DNA of 64,000 nucleotides from Costus lasius (lineage: Eukaryota; Streptophyta; Magnoliopsida; Zingiberales; Costaceae). How positions within the stretch are numbered: position 1 is the stretch's first letter; each line of letters opens with the position of its first letter. The stretch is from NCBI GenBank assembly GCA_027563935.2, contig CM050446.2:128806499-128870498 (forward strand), given 5' to 3'. Made by a program: the position numbers and the translations under genes. Under the pieces are notes generated by a model. The model did not search any database and had not been told where the DNA came from. It saw only the letters and a program-made list of their open reading frames with translations. Shown piece after piece: positions 15,151-28,125 of the stretch.

Positions 15151-16020
15151 CATAACTATATATCAAAACCAAGGAAATCAGCATAGAAACCATGAAAACT
15201 ATAGAGAATCCGAGGCACGACCTGGACACATTATATCAACAATAATCGAGGCTTGACCTGGCCAAAAACCATCAACAAAGGGCGAGGGGCGACATGGCCA
15301 CGAACATGCAGTATATATCACTACCAAGGAAATCAGCATAGAAACCATAAAAACCATAGAGAATCCGAGGCACGACCTGGCCACATTATATCAACAATAA
15401 TCGGGGCACGACCTGGCCATATTATATCAATAATAATCGAGGCTCAACCTAGCCAAAAACCATCAACAAAGGGCGAGGCGCGACATGGCCACGGACATGC
15501 AGTATATATCACAACCAAGGAAATCAGCATAGAAACCATAAAAATCATAGAGAATCCGAGGCACGACCTGGCCACATTATATCAACAATGATCGAGGCTT
15601 GACCTGGCCAAAAACTATCAACAAAGGGCGAGGCGCGACATGGCCACCAACATGCAGTATATATCACAACCAAGGAAATTAGCATAGAAACTATAAAAAC
15701 CATAGAGTCAGAGGCACGACCGGGCCACATTATATCAACAATAATCGAGACTCAACTTGGCCAAAAACCATCAATAAAGGGCAAGGCGCAACATGGCCAG
15801 GAACATGCAGTATATATCACAACCAAGGAAATCAACATAGAAACCATGAAAACCATAGAGAATCCAAAGCACGACCTGGCCACATTATATCAACAATAAT
15901 CGAGGCTCGACCTGGCCAAAAACCATCAACAAAGGGCGAGGCGCGACATTGCCATGAACATGCAGATATCAACATCAAATAGGGGCACGACCTGGCCCAA
16001 ACATGGCAGCATATATCTAC
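15150..16020. repeat. Minisatellite with ~155-bp unit, about five copies
   Basis: The phrase gagaatccgaggcacgacct recurs near 15205, 15359 and 15550, and in mutated form near 15705 and 15860. Spacing is about 155 bp, except one interval of about 191 bp that holds an extra ~37-bp subunit. Each unit holds two or three copies of a shorter motif, cacgacctggcca or similar, and the phrase aaaaaccatcaacaaagggc. Short open frames across the array on both strands are a by-product of the repetition. Confidence 0.9.
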
Positions 16021-16059
16021 GAAATACAAGAGAAATTGGCTCTCCAAAATCCAATAAAA

Positions 16060-17703
16060 ACCAACCAGCAATAAGCTGGAATCAGCATGCAGCAGGGGCT
16101 AACAAATTCAGCCACTCACGAGTCACGGCTGAAAGGAGCACCAACACAAGGAACGATCCAGGTCAGGCAATAGCTCTCGGCAGAAATAGGAAGCCCAAGA
16201 AAACCAGCCACGAAACCATACAATTCCAGCCAACTCCAAGCTGGAACAACGTTACCAAAGTTTCCAAGGGAAACAAGTAACTTTCGGCAACTACAAGTGA
16301 GGAAACTCCTCGCGTCAACACCAGAAGAACCAAGCCATAGAAGTCCAGAAATCCGGCTCGTCAAATGTAGTAATCAAATTAGGAGAAACCCATAAAATCC
16401 ACAAAACCGTGAGATCCATTGAAGCTAAAGAAGAAGAAATATACCTAGCCCATAAGGGCTGCTCCATCCCCGATCACGGCAAGAAAGAAACCCGTTCCTT
16501 CAGCAAGGAACAATCAGCAGCAAGATCACCAACCAACCAAGGAAGAGCTGCAACCAAGCTTGGACAAACGGCAGCAGGGATCTGAACTCGCGTACGCGAG
16601 GAGAAGCCACCTGCGCCAAGAAGACCCGCGGGACAGCAGGAAGGAAAGGGGCGTCACCGCCCTAAGGAGCTCAGCTCCTCCAGCTACGTCCCAGACGTAT
16701 GGCGGCTGGAGTCCTCGTCGCCTGCAGAGAGAACCCAAGCCAGGCGCGAGAAGACCTTGTAGAGTGGTCGGCGTCTCTTCCAGGTCAGGGACCTGGATAC
16801 GACTCTGACGAGAGAGAGGCGAGCAGCATGGTCGGATGGGAGGAGGACTGTCGCCTGAGAAATCTCCTGGAGTCGCCTGGAGGAAATCCACGAGGAAGGA
16901 GCTCTCGATCTCTCGCAAGCTGGAAGCTTCTCTTGAAAGCTTCACACGTCTCCCAAGGAAAAATGTCCACCTGCTGCATAGGTGTGATGCTCCGGTCCGA
17001 AAATGCGGTCAACGAACTTGCCACGTAGACTTCCCTTTTTCTTTTTTTCGTTTTCGTTCTCGTCCCGCCTGCGCCTGGAGTCGAAGCTCGCTTCGTCCGC
17101 CCGCCGCAGCGTCTGCGACCACCGTCGCCGACGTCGCCGGACCGGAAGACCACCGGCAAGGGAGGGATTGCTCGTTCCCTCGCCCATCAGCCTCCTTCGG
17201 CGCCCTCTGGTCGCCGGAAACGGACCGCCGGAGGTGGGGAAGAAGATCGGGGAGATCAACGGAAAACGCAGGGAACGACGCCGGAAAACACACGAGAAGT
17301 TGGGGAAAGTTTAACTGTTTATTTCTCTTTACAACAGGTACCTAAAAACCCTCTTCACTCCGCTCTGTACACACTCAAAGCTCACCCTCGCGTCTGACCT
17401 CGGCGGACCGCTCGATGGTCTCCGCCTGAGGGGAGGAGGAGGTGGCGGACCTCAGTCCGCCGCTACCACCGCCGCTACCGTGGACCGCTCGTGAGGGAAG
17501 CGGCCACCGCCGCTACCGTGGCCCGCTGCTCGGGCAAGACCGCCTCTGCGGTCTCCTCGTCGCCGCCGCTCGAGGAGGAAGCGTCGCCGCCTCTGTCTCA
17601 TCGAGGAAGGCTCGCTGGGGAGGGTGGACGACACTCACGTCGTCCGGAACGAAGGATCTATCCGCTCGTTACTCGGGCTGGCCGTAGAAGCTCGCGTGTG
17701 GAG
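16060..17703. other. GC-rich island without supported gene
   Basis: From about 16490 the composition becomes markedly GC-rich, with many ccg and cgcc words, in an otherwise AT-rich window. Overlapping open frames occur on both strands (for example 16526-16945 minus and 16836-17345 plus). They are Arg/Pro/Ser-rich and resemble no family I know. This could be an exon/promoter island of a degraded gene or a captured fragment in a transposon. Similar islands lie at 26233-26790, 36480-36950 and, weaker, at 59290-59790. Confidence 0.5.
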
Positions 17704-18021
17704 TAGGGATGACAGCGGGGCGGGTGGGCTCTAGTATTAGGGGCATAAACAAAACAACTACATAATAGCTAATAGCATAGTCCATAGTTCAGTTCCACAA
17801 TCCACATCAATCCAATCCACATTTTCACATCCATAAAATCACGAAGTAGGCAATTAAGCAATTAAAACAAGTCAACATCAACAAAATCACCAAGAAAATA
17901 ATCATAAACTGCTGTCAATCATCTTCTAATCCAAAAATTGCTCGGGCTCCACTTGACAGCAATTCATCTGCATTGAACAAAATAGAATATATTATTTTTA
18001 TAAATTATGATTAATTTGATA

Positions 18022-20289
18022 TCAATTATCAATCATATCTTCATCCTCAGAATCTATCTCATTAAGTATATTAGCAAATTCATCAATTGCTTTAGAACTC
18101 ATTCCTGCAAAATGATAAAAACATATTATGATATAAGTTCATAAGTAAACAATTAGTAATTATTAATATATAAGTTTACCTTTGTTCTCTTGACTCCACA
18201 GCCTGCTTCTAGCACACATCAATGCTTCTAAAGTATACCAATGTAATCGACTTCGATGTGGGCCTAAAATTCTGGCACCCGTGCTGAATGCAGATTTAGA
18301 AGCCACAGTGGATATAGGAATTGCTAGCACATCTCTTGCAATTGCTTGTAGTGTTGGGTACTTGATACCATTCAACTTCCACCATAAAAGAATATCAAAA
18401 GTTGTTGATCTTGGAAGTATGTCTTCTTCTAAATAATATCAAGCTCTGTTTTGAGATGTGAAGTTCTTGCTCTTTTTTGACTCATTACAAATGCATCAAA
18501 ATCATTTAATGAGTCATCTATTGCAGAATTATCAACCTCATCAGCTGGATTGATATTAGTTTCTTTTGTTTTTAATTGATACTCAGAAACTAAATCATAA
18601 CAAAGTTGTTGAATCCTATGAACTTCAACTGAAGCATCAACACGATATAACTTTTGATAATAATATTGAAGTAAGCTCATCTTGTACCTAGGATCCAACA
18701 TTGTAGCAACTCCCATTATATCATGAATCACATTCCAATAGCATTTAAATTTATCCATCGTTTTTGTTGCCATTCTTTGAATCACTGGGTTAGGAGAAGT
18801 CAACCATTCTGATATTGTTATATTAATTTCACAAATCTTAGGAAAATAAAGATTTGCAGTAGGATAACTTGTTCCAGAAAATAATTCTGTAGTATTAAAA
18901 ATTTTCAGCTTTCCACAAACTTCAGCTGCAAATTCCCAATGTGTTGTTGATGGCAAACAAGTGTATTTATCATCTCTTTGTTTCAACCTATAAAATACTT
19001 CCTTGTATGATATAGCAATATCAAGCATTTTATATGTTGAATTCCATCTTGTAGGACAATCTAAACATAAATTCTTTGTATATGTCATACGCAATTGTTT
19101 TGCTGTCTCTTTAAATTTTTCTACCCTTTTAGGGGTTGCAGTCCAATAAGCTACACTATCTCGGATTTTTTCTACCCCATCCTTGACGACTTCCAACCCA
19201 TCCTTCACAATTAGATTTAATATATGCTCACAACAACGCATATGGAGTAAAGAACCATCCCTTAACAGAGTATTACAATTCAATTTATCTTTCACTTTCT
19301 GAACCATAGCATCATTAGTACTACAATTGTCTAAAGTGATTGTAGACAACTTAGTATCAATATTCTAGTCTAGTAAACACCCTACTAGAACAGCACTAAG
19401 TCTATCACTCGTGTGAGGTGCTAGAACATAAATAAACCTAATATAAAACAAACAACAATTACTATTATTGAAAACAAACATCTATTCATGAACAAGAATA
19501 ATGTAACTTACTAACTTTAGCAAATCATTCATCAAGTATTCAAGTATATATGATATCATAAAGAATTATGTAACTATAAGCGTTAATAGATAGTTACCTC
19601 AAAATTTGACTTTGTAAACACCAAGAAGAATCAATATAATGGGCAGTGATCGCCATATATCCTCTTTTTTGATTACTAGAAGTCCACATGTCTGATGTAA
19701 TTGCAACCCTTCCTTCATTACTATCAAGTAATTTCAATGTCATTAATTTCTCAGCATCATAAACTTTCATAATTTCCTTCTTGATAGTGTTTCGTGAAGG
19801 AACTTTAAACAATGGCTGAAGTGCATTTGAATACCGCTTTAAGCCAACATGATCCACTATTGAAAGTGGATATTCATGCAATATAATTGCTGTTGCTAGC
19901 TCTTTCTTTGCATTTTCAGAATCATATGTTTTAAATGTTAATTCAGCTTTATCTTTTGTTATCTGAGATGTTAGAACTGTTTGCCCTCTCATGCTAATCT
20001 TTCGTTGAAAACAAAGATCCATATGTTGGTGTAAATGTTTTGTACCATTTTTAGATTTTCCTCCAAGCAACTTTCGACAATAGTTGCATTGAGCCTTGTC
20101 CTCTCCATTTACTTGTATTTTCTTAAAATGGTTCCACACCACACTTTTAAGTTTCCCTCCCTGTGTACTTGCATCCATTTGACTTGTGGTGTCTTGTGGT
20201 TGTGGATTAGAACTTCCTATTCCAAGTGCTTCAGATGTAACTTCAATTGGTTGAGAGCTTAATTCATTGGAGCAATTAACATCAGCCAT
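18022..20289 (-). pseudogene. hAT transposase, three exons, inactivated
   Basis: Model from reading frame and splice signals: exon 1 20289-19598, exon 2 19437-18180, exon 3 18104-18022. Splicing joins QSQILR to FIYVLAPHTS, and QENK to GMSSKA, both in frame with GT-AG borders. Exon 1 carries a BED zinc finger (VWNHFKKIQVNGEDKAQCNYC then HLHQHMDLC). Exon 2 holds the RNase-H-like catalytic core (TSDMWTSSNQKRGYMAITAH at the exon 1 end, LDCPTRWNSTYKML) and the C-terminal hAT dimerisation block. Lesions: Trp to TAG at 19367-19365, a 1-bp deletion followed by TAG at 18431-18429, and the conserved ASE glutamate in the dimerisation block changed to Lys (ASKSAFSTG). Confidence 0.88.
19438..19597 (-). 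other. hAT transposase intron 1
   Basis: A 160-bp intron on the minus strand with GT donor (GAG/GTAACT) and AG acceptor (ATTAG/GTTTAT). Removing it restores the frame across a conserved part of the transposase. A second intron at 18105-18179 (75 bp, AAAG/GTAAAC to TTGCAG/GAATG) does the same near the C-terminus. Confidence 0.8.
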
Positions 20290-20317
20290 CTACATATAAA
20301 AATTAAAATGCAAGGAT

Positions 20318-23300
20318 GAGAAGAGTAACAAGGGCAAGGAGGTGATTGCAGCCTCAGTCCTTGCGAAGGGGATTCGGCGTGGAGAAACTACTTACTTGGC
20401 ACATGTCAGAGTGGTGGAATCTATTCCTGTGATTGATTCCAGACCTATGCAGACGAGGGGACACATGGGAGACTTGATCAACCTTCCTAGTTCTAGTAGC
20501 CGATAGGGTTATGGAGTTGAGATAGGAGCGGCGAGTCTTACTTTGGGTGAGCGGATACATCACTTACCTGCACCGATTGGGGGCATGTTACATGAGTTTA
20601 GCGATGTGATTCCCCCTAAGATGCCCAAAGTGTTACCACCAAGGCGGGACATCGACCATGCTATTGAGTTAGTGCTAGGGGCAGTCCCACCAGCACAGTC
20701 ACCATATAGAATGCCACCATCTGAACTAGCTGAGTTGAGGAAACAGCTAGATGAGTTACTTGAGTCTGGGTATATTCAACCTTCAAAAGCACCCTATGGA
20801 GCACCTGTGTTGTTTCAAAGAAAGAAGGATGGAAGTTTAAGGATGTGTGTTGATTATAGAGCATTGAATAAAGTCATAGTGAAAAATGCATATCCTATTC
20901 CATTGATCCAGGATTTGATAGACCGTCTTGTGCATGCAAAGGTGTTTACAAAATTGGACCTTCGATCTGGTTATTGGCAGGTGAGAATAGCTGAAGGAGA
21001 TGAGCCTAAGACAACCTGTGTAACTAGATATAGATCATATGAGTTTCTGGTCATGCCATTCGGGTTGACCAACGTACCAGCTACTTTTTGCAATTTAATG
21101 AATAACATTCTTCATCCATTCCTGGATAAGTTTGTTGTTGTTTATTTGGATGATATAGTCATATATTCTGCCAATATGGAGGAACATAGAGAGCACTTAA
21201 GAGAGGTCTTAACAGTGCTAAGGCAGAATCAGTTATATCTGAAGCTGGAGAAATGCGAGTTTGCGCAGAGTCAGATAGAGTTTTTGGGGCATGTTGTTGG
21301 TGGAGGGCAGGTTCACATGGATTCAGGCAAGATTAGAGCCATTGAGGAGTGACCTGCACTTGTTTCAGTTAGCACATTGAGGTCATTTTTGGGACTAGCT
21401 AACTTCTATAGGCGATTTATCAAGATTACTCCAAGATAGTAGCGTCGTTGACTGACCTTTTGAGGAAAGACGTCACTTGGGCTTGGAGGCCAAGCACCAA
21501 AATGCTTTTGATAGACTGAAGTTACAGGTGACTTCAGAACCAGTCCTGAGGTTACCAGACTTTTCCCTAGCTTTTGAAGTACACACAGATGCGTCTGATA
21601 GAGCATTAGGGGGAGTGTTGGTACAGGATGGTAGACCAGTGGCTTATGAGAGCCGAAAGTTGAAAATTGCCGAAATGAACTATTCAGCTCACGAGAAAGA
21701 AATGCTAGCAGTGGTACATTGTTTAAAGCTATAGAGGGTGTACTTGTTAGGGAACAAGTTCACAGTGAAAATTGATAATATGGCCAATACTTTTTTCCAA
21801 ACTCAGAAGAAATTATCTGCCAGACAGGCCAGATGGCAAGAGCAATTAGCTGAGTTTGACTTTGATTGGGAACACAAGCCAGGGCGCATTCATCAGGTTC
21901 CGGATGCATTGAGCAGAATCACCCCCATTTCTCACTGTTGTGCTATGTCTTATGCCGTGAGTAAAGTGATTCAGTTAATTAGAGACACTATGAGTTCAGA
22001 TCAGTCCTATATGAAGCTAGTAGCGAAAATAAGAGAGGGAGTTACCCGTCGCTTCTACTTGAGTGAGGATGTATCGATCATGGCACGAGGTGACAGACCG
22101 TATGTTCATTCTGCTGGGAATGTCAGATTCGGTCTCATGCGTGAGTATCACGATATAGTCTGGGCTGGTCCCCCAGGAGGGAAGCGCATGTTTGCTTTGT
22201 TGAGTAGAGCTTGGTACTGGCCGGGAATGAAGGAGGACGTAGAGCACTATGTTAAGACTTGTCTTGTCTGCCAGCAAGACAAGGTTGAGAGGAGAAAGGA
22301 GGCAGGGCTTTTGCATCCCTTGCCTATTCCTGAGAAGCCATTTATTTCGGTGTCCATGGATTTCATTACCCACTTTCCCCGTGTGGAAGGAATGGCATCT
22401 GTCTTTGTAGTGGTTGACAGATGTTCAAAATATGCTGTGTTTGCACCGGCACCGGAGCCATGCACTGCTGAGGTGACGGCTAATTTGTTTATGACACATG
22501 TGGTTAAATATTTTGGTTTACCCAGAGAGATCATTAGTGACAGAGACCCGAGGTTCACTGGGAAGTTCTGGTCTTCACTGTTTAAAAAGTTGGGTACAGA
22601 TCTCAAAATGTCAACAGCATACCATCCACAGACTGATGGGCAGACAGAGAGGATTAATGCATTGCTTGAGGGGTATCTTAGACACTTTGTTTCTTCGACT
22701 CAGAAGAATTGGATCAGATTGCTAGATACAGCCCAGTTTGCATATAATCTTCAAGTTTCTTCTGCCACAGGAAAGAGTCTATTTGAGTTAGTGTTAGGGT
22801 GGCAGCCTATGACACCCGTGGATACACTAAATAGGAGTTTGGAGGGGAAATGCCAGGCAGCTACTAAATTTGTTAAGGATAGAACCGAGCTATGGCAGGA
22901 AGCTTGTGATAGCTTACAGGAAGCTAGGAATAGGATGGTACAGTATGCCAACAGAGATAGAAGACATCTCAAGTTTGATGTGGGGGATCTTGTGTTACTT
23001 AAACTCACCCCACATATGTGGAGAAAGACTGAAGCCCGCACTTACCATAGGGGACTTATCAAGAGGTATGAAGGTCCTTTCAGGATTATCAAGAGGGTAG
23101 GTCCTGTTGCTTACAGACTTCAGTTACCACCATGGTTACAATTTTATCCCACATTTCATGTTAGCTTGTTGAAGAAGTATCATCCAGATGAAAGGCATCC
23201 AGATCGTGGAGAAGAGAGAAGACAACCAGCCCAAGGGAAAGTTGATTATGGTAGGAGACTATTGAAGATTCTAGATCATAGAGTCTATGCATCTAGTGGG

Positions 23301-23384
23301 CCCAGTGGGCGAAAGACTGAATTTTTAGTCCAGTGGTTGTATAGAGGTGTACAAGCTTATGTAAAAAAAATATGTCATGGGTGA
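20318..23384 (+). pseudogene. Gypsy-2 pol: RT, RNase H, integrase, partial chromodomain
   Basis: RT covers about 20600-21350, with [27 protein letters not shown] and catalytic YLDD at 21143-21154. RNase H follows at about 21500-21735. Integrase has an HHCC finger (ending TCLVCQQDK), SMDFITHFPR, SDRDPRF and HPQTDGQTERINALLE, consistent with the DDE triad. The tail (HRVYASSGPSGRKTEFLVQW) resembles the start of a chromodomain. Lesions: Trp to TGA near 21350, two 1-bp deletions between 21430 and 21480, and Trp to TAG near 21733. A further stop lies before the RT near 20504. The trunk from 21738 to 23384 is one open frame of 548 codons. Confidence 0.88.
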
Positions 23385-24857
23385 GTCTTGAACCCAAGAC
23401 CTAGAGGAGTGCCAAAGTTTTATGTTGCATGAGAAGACCAACCCAAGCTTAGGGTCATTGCTGAAAAGAAAGGAGGCATATTTTTGATAAAGGCTTCATT
23501 CTTCATATGGCCCAAATCACTTAAGCAAAGGGCCCAACCGAAATTGGGGATCTCATCCAATCTCACACAATCGGATTTGGGGATCTTGGAGAGGGCGACA
23601 TTTGGGGAGGAGGGCGAAAGCTTCATCTTCTTCCACCTTGGCCGATTTGGAGAGGAGCTTGAGGGAGCTCACTCATCCCCCATTCCCTTCATCCATCTTG
23701 GTGGCGAGTGCTTGAGAGGAGCTCACACATTCGACCACCATTTCCCACCTTGGCCGAGAGAAGCTTGGAGCTTGGTGGCGGATTCTTGAGGGAGATCACA
23801 TTCGGCTATCTTCATCTTGTTTGGCCGAGAGTCCCCATCCATTTGGGCCTTGATGGCGGTTTGATTGAGAAGGCTTCACTCATTCATCCACTTGGCCGAG
23901 AGTCCCATTGAGCATTGGAGTGGTTCTCCTTGGAGGAAAGGAGGGTCGAGAGCTTGGAGGAGGAAGAGGAGACCGGCGGTCATCTATCTTGGGTGGCGCC
24001 ACCTTCTTCCCATCATCCATCCATCCACATTGGGGGCGGCTTGCTTGCTGTCCACATTTGGGGCTGAGCACATCTTGGAGGCAAGAAGTGCAAAGGAGCA
24101 TCATTAACCACCTAGGGGGGCGACCCTAGGGTGGAACCCTCAAGGGCTTGCGTTTGAGGGGCATTTGGAGGAGTTCGGCCACCTTGAGGGAGGAGAGGGC
24201 TGAACTTCATCACTACTTTGTGTAGAGCTTGGAGTGGTATAACTCTACCTTACTTTGAGTTATTATTGTGCATGGACACTGCATGAACATTGTATTTGCA
24301 TTATAGTTCATTGTTAGTATCTCTATCCACATTGTAAGAGATATACTGCTCATACCCGAGGTTGTTCCTTGGAGGAGTTAGATTTACTTGTCCGGTGTGT
24401 TTAGCTTGTAACTTGTGCAAGCGCTGTGCTTGTGCAAGGAGCTCGCTCGCTGTGTAGTTGTTGATATCTGTATTAGGGTTTTGGGCATATGTCTAGTGCC
24501 CTTGCATTGTGACTACCAGCGTTGTGAGTGTTGTCATTTACCCGGCGCCTAAGTCTAAGACGGTCTTTAAGTGGCAAAGGAGGTTGAGGAGTAACATGTG
24601 CTGCCCGCCCGTCACTTATTGACGTAGGTCTAGGATTAGGAGAAGGCTAGGATCATTACCAGAGATCAGCCTTGGAGCTCAGTTCCATCATAGCTCAGCC
24701 CTGAGAGCACAGTGGATCCAGAGGGAGCTTCAGTCCGCACTACAGATCTTGGTTTTCCGCATAGTGAGTGTAGGCTGGCAATTTACACAGAGGTGTGAAT
24801 TGCGCCATCACGCTCAGGATTTACACAAAAATTTAAGGTGAAAATTAGGGCGTGACA
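23373..24857 (+). repeat. Candidate 3' LTR of gypsy-2
   Basis: Begins TGTCATGGGTGAG and ends GGGCGTGACA, giving the expected TGTCA/TGACA inverted ends; length 1485 bp. The right boundary is fixed by the start of psaA homology at 24858. The left boundary is less certain, because the preceding tract (a run of A) is a poor polypurine tract and pol runs into it. Confidence 0.65.
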
Positions 24858-26198
<1,341 letters not shown>

Positions 26199-26207
26199 TT
26201 TGAAATT

Positions 26208-26232
26208 GAGGTGTTGACTAGGTCAACACCTC
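26208..26232. repeat. Perfect 11-bp inverted repeat at the NUPT border
   Basis: gaggtgttgac, three bases, then gtcaacacctc. It sits exactly where plastid-like sequence ends and GC-rich nuclear sequence begins. Confidence 0.85.
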
Positions 26233-26865
26233 GATTCGAATGCCCATCCTTCATTTCCACGCTGCTTCGAACGACGCCGCCTATGTTGTTCACTCAACCG
26301 CCGTCGCCGGGAAGGGGAACGGGCTGGGAAGCGTGCGGCAGGCCGGAACCTGCGTCCGGCCTCAGCCATCGTTGCCGGAAGCCGCCGCTGCCGGGAATGG
26401 CGGAGAAGGAGATGTCGCCGGAAAACACAAGGGAAGAGGAGCTCGTTGGAGAAAACAACCAGATAGGGAAATTTTCGTTTGTTCGATTGATCAGGTCAAA
26501 GCAAACCTACCTAAACCCTACAAGCTTCAATCAAGATCCGCCCGTCGAATCGTCTCTCTTCCGGTCGCCGTCGACTCACATTCGCTCAAAGCCTCGCATG
26601 GGGGAGGCGGAGGAAGCTCGCCACCTGCGTTCTGCCCGCCTCCCTCTCTTCTTCCTTCTGGACGGAGCTGGAAGGGAGAGTGCGCTTGTCGGCTCTCGGA
26701 ACAGGGGAGGTCTCCTTCTCCTTCCCCTCGTTCCTCCCTCTGCCCCGTTGCTCGTCCTCACCGGATCTTAAAGGGGAGGAGGTGACGCTGCGTTTGGAAA
26801 GCATCTCGCTTGCCAGCCAGTGCCAGCACCATTGCCAGCCAGCCAGTGACAAATATCACACCCCT
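26233..26865. other. GC-rich island without supported gene
   Basis: Rich in gccgcc and gccgg words. Open frames on both strands (26211-26771 and 26240-26785 plus) overlap each other and resemble no known family. Similar in feel to 16490-17700 and 36480-36950. Confidence 0.45.
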
Positions 26866-27715
26866 CCCATAATTTCTGCCAAAATTATGTGTGAGATTAA
26901 TCACGACCATCCTGTAATTTCTGCCAATTCTTTTTTATACATCTAATAAAAAATTACAGGTGTGAAAATTATCACACCCCTTCTATGAAAGTCTTTATAC
27001 CAAAAACTCCTAAAATTACAGGTGTGATATTAATCACAGCTCAGCCCGCAATTTTTGCTTTTTTTTTAAATCTAATAAAAAATTACGGGTGTTAAAATTA
27101 TCACACCCCTCCTGTGAAAGTCTTTGTACCAAAAACTCTTAAAATTACGGGTGTGATATTAATCACGGCCGCCTGTAATTTCTCCCAATGTTTTTTTAAA
27201 TCTAATAAAAAATTATAGGTGTGAAAATTATAACACCCCTTCTGTGATAGTCTCTGTACCAAAAACTCATAAAATTAGGGGTGTGATATTAATCACGTTC
27301 CCCCTTAATTTCTGCCAATTTTTTTTTAAATCTAATAAAAAATTACAGGTGTGAAAATTATCACACCTGTCATGTTAAAGTCTCTATACCAAAAACTCTA
27401 AAAATTACAAGTGTGATATTAATCACGGCTCGCCTGTAATTTCTCCCAATTTTTTTTAAATCCAATAAAAAATTACGGGTGTTAAAATTATCATACCCCT
27501 CCTATGAAAGTCTCTGTACCTAAAACTCCTAAAATTATGGGTGCGATATTAATCACGGCCAGCCCGTAATTTCTACAAATTTTTTTTTTAAGTCTAATAA
27601 AAAATTACGGGTATGAAAATTATCACACCCGTCTAGTGAAAGTCTCTGTACCAAAAATTCCTAAAATTACTGGTGTGATATTAAGCATAACTCGCCTGTA
27701 ATTTTTACCAAAATA
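26866..27715 (+). repeat. 130-bp satellite array, about 6.5 units
   Basis: The phrase ccaaaaactcctaaaattac recurs at about 27001, 27130, 27260, 27391, 27521 and 27651, a steady 130-bp period. Each unit carries two short inverted repeats: one around gggtgtgaaaattatcacacc, and one around gtgtgatattaatcac with flanking aaattac and gtaattt. Inverted copies of the same monomer are at 39630-40080, and a partial copy is at 38127-38186. Confidence 0.92.
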
Positions 27716-28125
27716 TTGTGGGGTCAAAAAGTGTTACATGTTAAAATGTAATAAGTCCTTTCTTAAATTCACCGTAAATAAATAAAGCTTATTGTTTAAT
27801 GGGTTCTGGCTTCCAATGAGCGCAAGCGCTCATTGTTAATTACCTCTAAAAATAGGAAATATTTGATTAAGAGATCTATGCTATGAAATAAAGTACAAGG
27901 GAAGACAATATTATTCATAAACGTTATTAAAATACATGATTTGGCATTATAGATGAGCGATGAAAACAAACAGCTTGTATTTGTCAAAAATTTAATCTTG
28001 CGATGGCTTATGAGACAGTATCCGACCTGGGAAACACAATGTCATATTGAGAAACTACGCCCCGATGATAAACATTGATGTACGCACCTCCCAAATAATA
28101 TTTCATCGTAATGCATTAAGGTATG
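27716..28125 (+). repeat. Dispersed repeat R1, copy 1
   Basis: Matches 62838-63244 along its length, including ttccaatgagcgcaa, ttaagagatctat and gtacgcacctcccaaataat. The last part also recurs at 28890-28985. No coding capacity. Confidence 0.88.

Larger units (their letters stand above)
17704..20305 (-). mobile_element. hAT (Ac-like) DNA transposon, 5' end missing
   Basis: The left end begins tagggatgacagcggggcgg, a typical plant hAT terminal repeat. The transposase gene runs on the minus strand from 20289. No matching terminal repeat lies to the right, because sequence upstream of the start codon passes within about 20 bp into gypsy-2 pol. The element has therefore lost its promoter end, and the target duplication cannot be checked. 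Confidence 0.85.
20306..24857 (+). mobile_element. Gypsy-2: 5'-truncated Ty3/gypsy chromovirus-like element with 3' LTR
   Basis: Pol remnant from the protease end through RT, RNase H, integrase and the start of a chromodomain-like region, followed by a candidate 3' LTR at 23373-24857. The left end is fused to the hAT element near 20305; gag and the 5' LTR are absent. The right end lies exactly against plastid psaA sequence, so this element inserted into the NUPT. The five bases after the LTR are tcaaa; the partner target copy is lost. Confidence 0.85.

Noticed and set aside
15253..15591. Protein-coding frames in the minisatellite
   Set aside because: They exist on both strands and follow the 155-bp period, so they are repeat by-products.
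16526..17345. Genes in the GC-rich island
   Set aside because: Several overlapping frames on both strands, biased composition, no recognisable domain or splice model.
26211..26785. Two overlapping 180-codon frames
   Set aside because: They overlap in different frames in GC-rich sequence and resemble no known family. The first also begins in the NUPT-border palindrome.
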